A DNA stretch of 64,000 nt from Crystallibacter sulfonylureivorans_A (GTDB lineage: Bacteria; Actinomycetota; Actinomycetes; Actinomycetales; Micrococcaceae), in assembly GCF_047607445.1 (NCBI RefSeq), contig NZ_JBLKRT010000012.1:43379-107378 (forward strand), given 5' to 3'. Below the pieces are notes generated by a model that saw only the letters and a list, made by a program, of their open reading frames with translations, searched no databases and was not told where the DNA came from. Of the stretch, positions 16,701 to 24,379 are shown one piece after another; the stretch's first letter is position 1; every line of letters starts with the position of its first letter. A program made the translations under genes and the position numbers.

Positions 16701-17729
16701 TTAGCCCGGTGTGAGGACGAAATCCCACGGGTCGGTGTTGGTCACGCTGACCTTGACTTCCACGCGGTAGCCCTGGTCGGTCAAGACGTTGTCGAGCGCC
16801 GCCGACGCCGGGGTCAGCCAGAGCCATTCGCTGCCGAAATGCGAGACGTCGATCAGGTACGGCCGGCCTTCCACCGTTCCTTCGCGTGCCTCGGAGGCCG
16901 GATGGTGGCGCAGATCTGCCGTCACATAAACGTCCGCGCGGGATGCGCGGACCTGATCGAACAGCGAGTCGCCGGCACCGCCGCAGACGGCCACACTGCG
17001 GATGATTCCGTTGCGGTCGCCCGCCACCTTCACTCCCCCGGCGACGGCCGGCAGGATGCTGAAGACTTGCTCGGCGAACTCGCCAAGGGTCCTGGCTTCG
17101 GACAACTCTCCGACGCGTCCGATGCCTTCTTCCGGCAGCCCATTGTCGGCCGGCGAGAGCGGCCGCACGTCCTGCAAACCGAGGGCATCGGCCAGCACGT
17201 CGGAAACTCCGCCCACTGCGCTGTCCCCGTTGGTGTGCACGGTGACCAAGGCGCAGCCGTTCTCGATCAGCCGGTGCACCGCGTCGCCCTTGAAGCTGGA
17301 GGTTGCCACCGAATTGACCGGCTTCAGCAGCAGCGGGTGGTGGGTGACCAGCAGGTCGGCGCCCCACTCGATGGCTTCGGTGATCACGTCGGCCGTGGGA
17401 TCCACTGCGAACAGGATCTTCTGCACCTCCGCAGTCGGACGCCCGACGACGGGGCCAACGGCATCCCACTGCTCGGCCAGCGATTCGGGCCACAGTTCCT
17501 CAATGGCCAGCAGCACATCGCCGAGGACCGGCGTTTTCGGCTGCTCTTCGACCGGCCCGGCGGCTGCTGCACCCGCAGTGGTTTCGGCGCCCGCGGGAGC
17601 CTGATCATCGTGTGAGGTTTCTGCTTCCGCAGGGTTGTCGGTGCGGGCCGGGGCTTGGGTTCCCGCTGAAGGTGTGGATCCCGCGGGGGCGTCGGTGTCC
17701 CCGGTGCGGAGCTGTTCGTCGTCGACCAT
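16701..17729 (-). CDS. Nif3-like dinuclear metal centre protein (YbgI family)
   Basis: 342 residues. An Ala/Pro/Thr-rich N-terminal tail (about 60 residues, no known role) precedes the conserved core. Metal-ligand motifs are visible: DLLVTHHPLLL (His pair), ALVTVHTNGD (His and Asp), and the C-terminal LIDVSHFGSEW (His and Glu). Family proteins form hexamers with a two-metal site; they are annotated as GTP cyclohydrolase I type 2 homologues but their substrate is uncertain. The gene leads a two-gene unit with the Zn-ribbon protein and is divergent from msrA. Confidence 0.93.
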   Translation of the reverse strand: MVDDEQLRTGDTDAPAGSTPSAGTQAPARTDNPAEAETSHDDQAPAGAETTAGAAAAGPVEEQPKTPVLGDVLLAIEELWPESLAEQWDAVGPVVGRPTAEVQKILFAVDPTADVITEAIEWGADLLVTHHPLLLKPVNSVATSSFKGDAVHRLIENGCALVTVHTNGDSAVGGVSDVLADALGLQDVRPLSPADNGLPEEGIGRVGELSEARTLGEFAEQVFSILPAVAGGVKVAGDRNGIIRSVAVCGGAGDSLFDQVRASRADVYVTADLRHHPASEAREGTVEGRPYLIDVSHFGSEWLWLTPASAALDNVLTDQGYRVEVKVSVTNTDPWDFVLTPG

Positions 17730-17830
17730 AAGTCCTTTTCTACCCCATCCGCCGCGGGCCCGCTCACCCGCCCGGGGCGGATGACTTGCACCCCGGGAAC
17801 ATTCGAGGGGTCCGTGACATTGTTTAACCC

Positions 17831-18355
17831 ATGAAGACTTTTGTGCTTGGCGGTGGCTGCTTCTGGTGCCTGGACGCGGTCTACAACATGACCCGCGGCG
17901 TGACGGAGGTGGTCTCCGGCTATACCGGTGGCGCTGTGCGGAACCCGTCCTATGAGGCGGTCTGCTCCGGAACCACCGGGCACGCGGAGGTTGTCGCGGT
18001 CACGTTCGACGAGACGGTTGTTCCCGAAGACGTCATCCTGGGCATGTTCTTCGCGTCGCACGATCCCACCACGCTGAACCGCCAGGGGTACGACGTCGGC
18101 ACCCAGTACCGTTCGTCGATGTTTTACATCGACGACGAGCAGAAGCAGACCTTTGTTTCGGCGATTGAACGTGCGCAGGCCGACTGGCACGACCCGATCG
18201 TGACCGAAGTGGTCCGGCTGCCGGAGTTCTACCCGGCGGAGGAATACCACCAGAACTTCTACGCCAAGCATCCGCAGATGGGCTACTGCCAGGTGATCAT
18301 CAATCCCAAGCTGGCCAAGGCCCGAAAATATTACGCCGAATGGCTCACCGCATAG
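17831..18355 (+). CDS. msrA: Peptide-methionine (S)-S-oxide reductase
   Basis: 174-residue thiol enzyme that repairs the S form of oxidised methionine, free or in proteins. The catalytic Cys is in GGGCFWCLDAVYN at the N-terminus, followed by YTGG and GHAEVVAVTFDE, all family hallmarks. The region FYPAEEYHQNFYAKHPQMGYC supplies substrate-binding residues and a possible resolving Cys. Length is that of a single-domain MsrA. It stands alone between the Nif3 gene (divergent) and cysK. Confidence 0.97.
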   Translation: MKTFVLGGGCFWCLDAVYNMTRGVTEVVSGYTGGAVRNPSYEAVCSGTTGHAEVVAVTFDETVVPEDVILGMFFASHDPTTLNRQGYDVGTQYRSSMFYIDDEQKQTFVSAIERAQADWHDPIVTEVVRLPEFYPAEEYHQNFYAKHPQMGYCQVIINPKLAKARKYYAEWLTA

Positions 18356-18445
18356 CAGGCCGATCAGCGCGCTGACTAGGCTGAAAGAAGTTTTGTTACT
18401 CCCATCTTTGTAGCGGCCTCCGGGCCAGAAGGCAGGAACACACAC

Positions 18446-19381
18446 ATGGCACCGATTTACGACGACGTCACCCAGGTTGTGGGACGCACCCCGCTGGTGC
18501 GCCTGAACCGACTCACCGAAGGCCTGCCGGCCCAGGTGGCCGTGAAGCTGGAGTTCTACAACCCGGCCAACTCGGTGAAGGACCGGATCGGTGTGGCCAT
18601 CGTCGACGCCGCCGAGAAGGCCGGAGCCCTGAAGCCGGGCGGCACCATCGTGGAGGGCACGTCCGGCAACACCGGCATCGCGCTGGCCATGGTCGGCGCG
18701 GCCCGCGGCTACAAGGTCATCCTGACCATGCCGGAGACCATGTCCACCGAACGCCGCGTGATGTTGCGCGCCTTCGGTGCCGAGATCGTGCTGACCCCGG
18801 GCTCCGAGGGCATGCGCGGTGCGGTGGAGAAGGCCAAGGAGATCGTGGCCAACACCGAGAACTCCATCTGGGCGCAGCAGTTCGCCAATGAGGCCAACCC
18901 GCTGATCCATCGGAACACCACCGGCGAGGAAATCTGGGCCGACACCGACGGCCAGGTGGACATCCTGGTGGCCGGCATCGGCACCGGCGGCACCATCACC
19001 GGCGCCGGCGGCCTGCTCAAGGAGCGCAAGCCCGGCGTGCGGATCATTGCCGTCGAGCCGGAAGACTCCCCCATCCTGACCGGCGGCAATCCCGGCCCGC
19101 ACAAGATCCAGGGCCTGGGCGCCAACTTCATTCCGGAGGTGCTGGACACCAACGTCTACGACGAAGTGCTGGATGCACCGACGTCGGCTTCGGTCGCCGT
19201 CGCCCGCGATCTGGGCATCAAGGAAGGCATCCTCGGCGGCATCTCCTCCGGTGCTGCGGTCTGGGCGGCGCTGGAAGTGGCCAAGCGGCCGGAGAACGCC
19301 GGTAAGCTGATCGTGGCCGTGGTGCCCGACTTCGGTGAGCGCTACATTTCCACGCTCCTCTACGACGACATCCGCGGCTAA
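18446..19381 (+). CDS. cysK: Cysteine synthase A (O-acetylserine sulfhydrylase)
   Basis: 311-residue PLP enzyme that joins sulfide and O-acetylserine into cysteine. Seen: PLP-binding Lys in NPANSVKDRIG, the substrate loop EGTSGNTGIALA, the phosphate-binding GIGTGGTITG and the C-terminal GISSGAAVWAAL. It is followed by the serine acetyltransferase gene 59 bases later; the two enzymes form the cysteine synthase complex in many bacteria. The start has GGCAGGA as ribosome site, and a TAGGCT box at 18377 may be the promoter. Confidence 0.97.
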   Translation: MAPIYDDVTQVVGRTPLVRLNRLTEGLPAQVAVKLEFYNPANSVKDRIGVAIVDAAEKAGALKPGGTIVEGTSGNTGIALAMVGAARGYKVILTMPETMSTERRVMLRAFGAEIVLTPGSEGMRGAVEKAKEIVANTENSIWAQQFANEANPLIHRNTTGEEIWADTDGQVDILVAGIGTGGTITGAGGLLKERKPGVRIIAVEPEDSPILTGGNPGPHKIQGLGANFIPEVLDTNVYDEVLDAPTSASVAVARDLGIKEGILGGISSGAAVWAALEVAKRPENAGKLIVAVVPDFGERYISTLLYDDIRG

Positions 19382-19440
19382 CCAGCTTCCCCGCGCCAGG
19401 CGGGCGGCGGCTAGGCAGTTTTAGCTCCGCCCGCGGCGCG

Positions 19441-20049
19441 ATGTCCGATCAGAAAGAGCACATGGGTTTCCTAGCGCGACTGCGTGAAGACCTCGAGGCC
19501 GCCCGGTCGCATGACCCGGCGGCGCGGGGCCGCGTCGAGAATTTCCTGGCCTATTCCGGATTGCATGCCATCTGGATCCACCGGCTGACCCACAAAATGT
19601 GGGCCAACCCGTCGCTGCGGCTGCCGGCCCGGCTGATCTCCCAGGCCGGCCGATTCCTGACCGGCATCGAGATCCACCCCGGCGCGACGATTGGCCGCAG
19701 GTTCTTCATTGACCACGGTATGGGCGTAGTGATCGGCGAAACCGCGGAGATCGGCGAGGACGTGATGATCTACCACGGCGTCACCCTCGGCGGCCGCTCG
19801 CTGGCGAAGGTCAAGCGCCACCCCACCATCGGCGACCGCGTGGTCATCGGCGCCGGAGCCAAGGTGCTCGGGCCCGTGGTTATCGGCGCGGACAGCGCCA
19901 TCGGCGCCAACGCCGTGGTGGTCAAGGACGCCCCGCCGGAATCCATCATCACCGGCATTCCTGCCACCTTCCGGCACCGCGACCCGCAGCGCGAAACCAA
20001 GCCTGCCGTTGACCCGGCCGAGTACATCGATCCCGCGATGTGGATCTAA
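19441..20049 (+). CDS. cysE: Serine O-acetyltransferase
   Basis: 202-residue acyltransferase that makes O-acetylserine from serine and acetyl-CoA for CysK. The N-terminal helical part (ARLREDLEAARSHDPAARGR) is followed by a left-handed beta-helix of hexapeptide repeats. The His pair region is EIHPGATIGRRFFIDHGMGV, then GVTLGG and GAKVLGPVVIGADSAIGANA. The C-terminus lacks the GDGI-like tail of E. coli CysE but ends in EYIDPAMWI, like other short EpsC/CysE forms whose last Ile docks in CysK. The start may instead be ATG 19462; neither has a strong ribosome site. Confidence 0.95.
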   Translation: MSDQKEHMGFLARLREDLEAARSHDPAARGRVENFLAYSGLHAIWIHRLTHKMWANPSLRLPARLISQAGRFLTGIEIHPGATIGRRFFIDHGMGVVIGETAEIGEDVMIYHGVTLGGRSLAKVKRHPTIGDRVVIGAGAKVLGPVVIGADSAIGANAVVVKDAPPESIITGIPATFRHRDPQRETKPAVDPAEYIDPAMWI

Positions 20050-20096
20050 CCCTCCGCTGCCTGAAACACCGTTGAAACTGACGATAGGACAGACCC

Positions 20097-21083
20097 TTGG
20101 GTGAATCGATTCGTATCGGCATTGCCGGCTACGGAAACCTGGGCCGCGGCGTGGAGGCCGCGGTGGCCAAAAACCCGGACATGCAACTGGTGGGGGTGTT
20201 CACCCGCCGGCATCCCGCGGATCTGGCCACTCTGCGCACCGAGACCGCGGTCTACGCCATGGATGACCTCGCCGCGCACGAGGACCGCATTGACGTGCTG
20301 ATTCTGTGCGGCGGCTCGAAGGAAGACCTGCCGCAGCAGGGGCCGGTCATCGCCGCCCTCTTCAACACCGTGGACAGCTTCGACACGCACGCCCGCATCC
20401 CGGAGTACTTCGAGACCGTTGACACCCCGGCCCGCGCGGCCCGGAAGACCGCGCTGATTTCGGCCGGCTGGGATCCCGGGATTCTCTCGATCAACCGGGT
20501 CTACGGAGAAGCCCTGCTCCCCGACGGCGACACCTACACGTTCTGGGGCCGCGGGCTGAGCCAGGGCCACTCGGACGCGATTCGCCGCGTGCCCGGTGTA
20601 GCCGCCGGCGTCCAGTACACCTTGCCGTCCGAGGACGCCATCGAGCAGGTCCGCAACGGCAGCCGCCCGCAGCTGGAGACCCGGGAGAAGCACGCCCGCG
20701 AATGCTTCGTGGTACTGGCCGACGGCGCCGACGCCGCATCCGTCCGCGAGGCCATCGTGACCATGCCGCACTACTTCGACCAGTACAACACCGAAGTCCA
20801 CTTCATCACCGCCGAAGAGTTGGCCCGCGATCACAGCGCCATGCCGCACGGCGGCGTCACGATCCGCAGCGGTAACACCAGCGACGCGCACGCCCAGGTC
20901 ATCGAATACCGACTCACCCTGGAGAGCAACCCGGAATTCACCGCCAGCGTCCTGGTGGCCTACGCCCGGGCAGTGCACCGGCTGAACCAGCAGGGCCAGT
21001 TCGGCGCCGTCACCGTCTTCGACGTCCCACCAGGCCTGCTCTCCCCCAAGTCCGCGGCCCAACTGCGCGCCGAATTGCTGTAG
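20097..21083 (+). CDS. ddh: meso-Diaminopimelate dehydrogenase
   Basis: 328-residue NADPH enzyme that reductively aminates tetrahydrodipicolinate straight to meso-DAP, bypassing the acylated branch of lysine synthesis. Seen: the N-terminal nucleotide site IRIGIAGYGNLGRGVE, then CGGSKEDLPQQGP, VDSFDTHARIPEY and SAGWDPGILSINRVYGEA, all characteristic of Ddh. The TTG start at 20097 is preceded by AGGA. It lies just downstream of cysK-cysE but has 47 bases between, so a shared transcript is possible. Its product feeds lysine, and possibly the peptidoglycan. Confidence 0.95.
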   Translation: MGESIRIGIAGYGNLGRGVEAAVAKNPDMQLVGVFTRRHPADLATLRTETAVYAMDDLAAHEDRIDVLILCGGSKEDLPQQGPVIAALFNTVDSFDTHARIPEYFETVDTPARAARKTALISAGWDPGILSINRVYGEALLPDGDTYTFWGRGLSQGHSDAIRRVPGVAAGVQYTLPSEDAIEQVRNGSRPQLETREKHARECFVVLADGADAASVREAIVTMPHYFDQYNTEVHFITAEELARDHSAMPHGGVTIRSGNTSDAHAQVIEYRLTLESNPEFTASVLVAYARAVHRLNQQGQFGAVTVFDVPPGLLSPKSAAQLRAELL

Positions 21084-21222
21084 TTCTGTCACGGTCTGGT
21101 GGCCGTCCGGCACGACCGAATTTTGCCGATTACGTCATCACCTCAGCGGCGCACACACCACTGGAGTCATCTGTCATACGATTACCCCGTCAAACTATTT
21201 ACCGGCTAATTGCCCGGGAAAG

Positions 21223-22140
21223 TTGGGGAAATTGAAACTCGCATCTTTAATGCGGGGTATGGCGGTCTCAGCGGCCGCAGCCTCGCTCCTCTTTGGTTCG
21301 GTCACCGCTGCCCACGCAGCACCGCTGCCAGCCACAACACCCGTATCTGAAACACCAGTCGACGAAACGGTTCCGACTCCTGCACCCGAGACGAGCCTGG
21401 CGATCATGAAGATCGCAAGCCCGGTAGCGCCCGTCAACGGAACGGCAACCGTCAAGCCAGCGGTCTCCACAACCGGCTGGGTCACCGTCACCTCCAAGGT
21501 CGTGACGGTCAAGCAGGGCAACAAGGTGGTGGTCAAGAACAAGACCAAGGCGAAGCTCAAAGCCGGCACTTACTCGGTGAAGACCACAGTAAAGTACAAG
21601 AAATATGCGATGGAGGACGGCACCCGCGTCTACGCCTCTTCCAAGAGCACCACCAAGACTCAAAAACTGGTCGTCCGCAACGCCGTTGCAGTGAAGTCGA
21701 TCGCTGGCAAGAAGGTTCCCTACAACGGAAAGGCGACCATCAAGCCGAACGTTACGGCTGCTCAGGGTGTGAAGGTCATTTCCAAAACCTTGACGGTCAA
21801 GCTGGGCAACAAGACTGTGGCTAAGAACAAGAAGTCGGCGTCTCTCAAAGCCGGAAAATACAAAGTCACGACAACCGTGAAATACCGTTTGCCGTCCTCG
21901 ATGGCCACGCGTACTGCGACGAAGACCCAATTGCTGACCATCAAGTCCGGTAAGAAGCCCGCCAGCGTTGCTGGCACGGGCAGTTGGAACTGCCCGGCTG
22001 GCTATCCGATCAAGGGCAACGCCAGCTCGATGATTTACCACGTTCCTGGCGGCAGCTTCTACAGCCGGACCAATCCGGAAGAGTGCTTTGCCAGCCAGAG
22101 CGCAGCCATCAACGCGGGTTACCGTCCCTCAAAACGCTAA
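21223..22140 (+). CDS. Secreted protein with two Ig-like repeats and a C-terminal sunset domain
   Basis: 305 residues from TTG 21223; TTG 21232 is also possible. A signal peptide ends near VTAAHA. Two ~100-residue repeats follow, each with a motif V(T/K)V(K)xGNKxVxKNK...LKAGxYxVxTTVKY (about residues 75-165 and 175-255). The C-terminus has CPAGYPIKGN...IYHVPGGSFYSRTNPEECF and AAINAGYRPSKR, which I recognise as the sunset domain found at the ends of actinobacterial surface proteins. The mature part is rich in Lys and Thr. Function unknown; probably surface binding. A remnant of its 3' end lies at 28500-28602. Confidence 0.8.
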   Translation: MGKLKLASLMRGMAVSAAAASLLFGSVTAAHAAPLPATTPVSETPVDETVPTPAPETSLAIMKIASPVAPVNGTATVKPAVSTTGWVTVTSKVVTVKQGNKVVVKNKTKAKLKAGTYSVKTTVKYKKYAMEDGTRVYASSKSTTKTQKLVVRNAVAVKSIAGKKVPYNGKATIKPNVTAAQGVKVISKTLTVKLGNKTVAKNKKSASLKAGKYKVTTTVKYRLPSSMATRTATKTQLLTIKSGKKPASVAGTGSWNCPAGYPIKGNASSMIYHVPGGSFYSRTNPEECFASQSAAINAGYRPSKR

Positions 22141-22170
22141 CCTAACTCTTTGGCCTAGAACAAAGCATAA

Positions 22171-22210
22171 GGCTGGCCCGGGACAACCGATCGGTCGTCC
22201 CGGGCCAGCC
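22171..22210 (+). terminator. Strong terminator of the sunset-domain gene
   Basis: GGCTGGCCCGGGAC and GTCCCGGGCCAGCC form a 14-bp perfect stem; the inner ACCGATCGGT can extend it. No long T run. A near copy follows the gene remnant at 28628-28670. Confidence 0.85.
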
Positions 22211-22591
22211 TGTATCCCGCCTGACGTCACCGTTTTCCAGATCCATTCGGCGCCTAAAACTTTTTTCGACGTATTGTCAGCGTAGCGCCAGACTCACGGA
22301 CGGCCGAGCTATCCAAGAATCGAACATACGAGGGTCTCGATGCACTGTTTGCGAAATGGTTTCCACCTGGCTGAGGGCTTTGCATTTAGGGGCATGGCCT
22401 CGGGCGGAAGCAGGCCGCCTCCCCGATAGCCGATGACGTTGCGGATTCCGAGGGCAGTCTCCCAGTGTAATCAATCACTCCACAGCCTACATAATGCTTA
22501 TTTATTGGGTATTATGCAGGGAACTCCGAGATCATCCGGAGAGCAAACACTTCCATCTGCTCTATTTCTCATTCTCGTTGGGGGAATATTC
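22211..22591. other. Intergenic region before the Ig-like repeat protein gene
   Basis: About 380 bases of lower GC than the surroundings and without a credible gene. An in-frame extension of the next gene reaches back to 22433 but has no start signal, whereas TTG 22592 has one. Confidence 0.5.
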
Positions 22592-23950
22592 TTGAAGAGA
22601 CTCCTTCAGCGCGCCACCACAATTTCGGTGGCCGCGCTTCTGCTCGCTGCGCCGATTGCCGTCGCTCCGGCAAACGCGAGCCCAATCACCCGTAGCGTCA
22701 CTACAACGATCGCGGCCACCACGGCGGTCGGCAAAGCAAAAATCACGACCAGCCCAAAGTCTGCAACCGTAGCCAAGGGCAAGACTCACGGCTTCAAAGT
22801 CAAAGCAACCGGTAGCAAGCTCAAGTATCAGTGGCAGGTGAAGAAGCCCAAGTCCAGTAGATGGGTCAAGGCGACAGGCTCTTCCGCGAAAACCAAAACT
22901 CTAAAGGTGAAGGCCGACACACGCCTCAATGGAGCAAAGTACCGCGTCATTGTCTCCAATTCGCGCGGAAAAGCGACTTCCAAGAGCGCCAAGCTCAGCG
23001 TGGTCACGTCACCCAAGATCACAACTCAGCCCAAGAGCGTGACCGCGGCTGCACAATCGAAGGTAGCGCTTTCGGTCAAAGCCAGCGGCGGTTCCGTGTC
23101 CTACCAGTGGCAGCGTAAAGCCGGATCTAGATGGGCGAATATTTCCAAGGCCACCAGGTCGACCCATTCCTTCACCGCTCCCACAGGGCAGTCTACAATC
23201 GAATATCGGGTCATTGCCAGCAACAAGGCAGGAAAAGCCACATCTCAGACCGCGAGAGTCTTCACTGTCGTCAAACCAGCAGTTAAGATCCCGACTTCTG
23301 TCGTAACCACGGCCGGTCGATCCGTCACTATCAAGAGTCAAGCGACCGGAGGGGCCCTGTCCTATCAGTGGGAACGCGAGGTCGAAGGAGTTGACGGAAG
23401 AGTCAACTGGACGAGAATTTCTGGAGCAACTGGCCCGAACTACACCTTTACCGCACGGTCTAAAAATGAATTGAACACCTATAGGGTCACAGTCACGAAC
23501 AAGGCTGGAAGGGCTATCTCAGCAACAACGGTGTTGTATGTATATTCAACGAAACAAGACCCTTTCGCTATTGACCAGGTATTCGCCATGCACGACTGGA
23601 TGGCAACGTTTTTTGGGCCACGTGCATATCCGAGTGACACCGAGTCAGGAAAAGTGGACCTGTATGTAGAGGTTCTCTTGGGTAACATCAGCGATCATAT
23701 CGCTGATCCGGCTGACTCGATCGTCATTGATTACATCGGGCGCTACGGAGGCGTCTACGACGAGTCCTGGTACACGGTAGAGGATTCCTACCGCGATATA
23801 GGGCCACTGCTTCCCGCAGACGTGGACGTTAGATCCTCGATTGGCTACGGAGTGGTGTTTGCTGATGTCCCAGCCGATGAAGTCAAGGGTGGAGTCTGGC
23901 GCATCAGAGATTACGCCGCTGGATCAGTCGAATACGTTAAGGGATTCTAA
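22592..23950 (+). CDS. Secreted Ig-like repeat protein with unknown C-terminal domain
   Basis: 452 residues from TTG 22592, chosen because GGGGGAA lies 6-7 bases upstream and a normal signal peptide (KRLLQRATTISVAALLLAAP...ANAS) then begins. Three Ig-like repeats of ~90 residues follow, each with a YQWQ/YQWE tryptophan core and a YRVxxSNxxGKAxS end strand (about 40-130, 130-215, 215-310). The last ~140 residues (from DPFAIDQVFAMHDWMATFFG) match no family I know and have a very different, acidic composition. GC content is lower than in neighbouring housekeeping genes. Likely surface exposed; function unknown. Confidence 0.8.
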   Translation: MKRLLQRATTISVAALLLAAPIAVAPANASPITRSVTTTIAATTAVGKAKITTSPKSATVAKGKTHGFKVKATGSKLKYQWQVKKPKSSRWVKATGSSAKTKTLKVKADTRLNGAKYRVIVSNSRGKATSKSAKLSVVTSPKITTQPKSVTAAAQSKVALSVKASGGSVSYQWQRKAGSRWANISKATRSTHSFTAPTGQSTIEYRVIASNKAGKATSQTARVFTVVKPAVKIPTSVVTTAGRSVTIKSQATGGALSYQWEREVEGVDGRVNWTRISGATGPNYTFTARSKNELNTYRVTVTNKAGRAISATTVLYVYSTKQDPFAIDQVFAMHDWMATFFGPRAYPSDTESGKVDLYVEVLLGNISDHIADPADSIVIDYIGRYGGVYDESWYTVEDSYRDIGPLLPADVDVRSSIGYGVVFADVPADEVKGGVWRIRDYAAGSVEYVKGF

Positions 23951-24030
23951 GGGGTACCGTCGCCGATTCTGTGGAGAACCACACTTTACAGGATCCACGG
24001 CAATCGAGTCGGTCCACCATGACTCTCAAG

Positions 24031-24063
24031 AAATGGGTTGTTGCCTTCAGCAGCAACCCATTT
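24031..24063 (+). terminator. Terminator after the Ig-like repeat gene
   Basis: AAATGGGTTGTTGC and GCAGCAACCCATTT form a 14-bp stem with one G-T pair and a 5-base loop, 80 bases after the stop. Confidence 0.8.
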
Positions 24064-24379
24064 CTCGGCTGTGGCCCCCCGCCCTCGCGACAGACCATCA
24101 GATTGGAGCGCGACGACCAATTTGTAACGGGGGCCCAACGCCTGATTGGCATAGCTCGTCGACATTACCAATCAAGCAGAACTGCCGATATAGAAAGATG
24201 CGGCACGGCTCCAACTAGTCTCAACGTCGAGGGCGTAATTAGATGCTGGCCGTGTCGCCGCTCAACAGACGCAGGCCTGCTAGCAGCGCGGAGGAATTCG
24301 CATTGCCCCCGCCCAGGCTTTAATCTCGCGCTGGACGACTCGTATTTTTTGGGCGCCTTCATCAAGCTTGAGGATTCAT
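24064..24379. other. Intergenic region before the S8 protease gene
   Basis: About 315 bases with no credible gene on either strand. It ends with GAGGA just before the ATG at 24380. Confidence 0.5.

Noticed and set aside
17384..19102. 572-residue minus-strand frame over msrA and cysK
   Set aside because: It crosses two clearly recognised genes and an intergenic gap; low-complexity His/Gly/Val text typical of a shadow frame.
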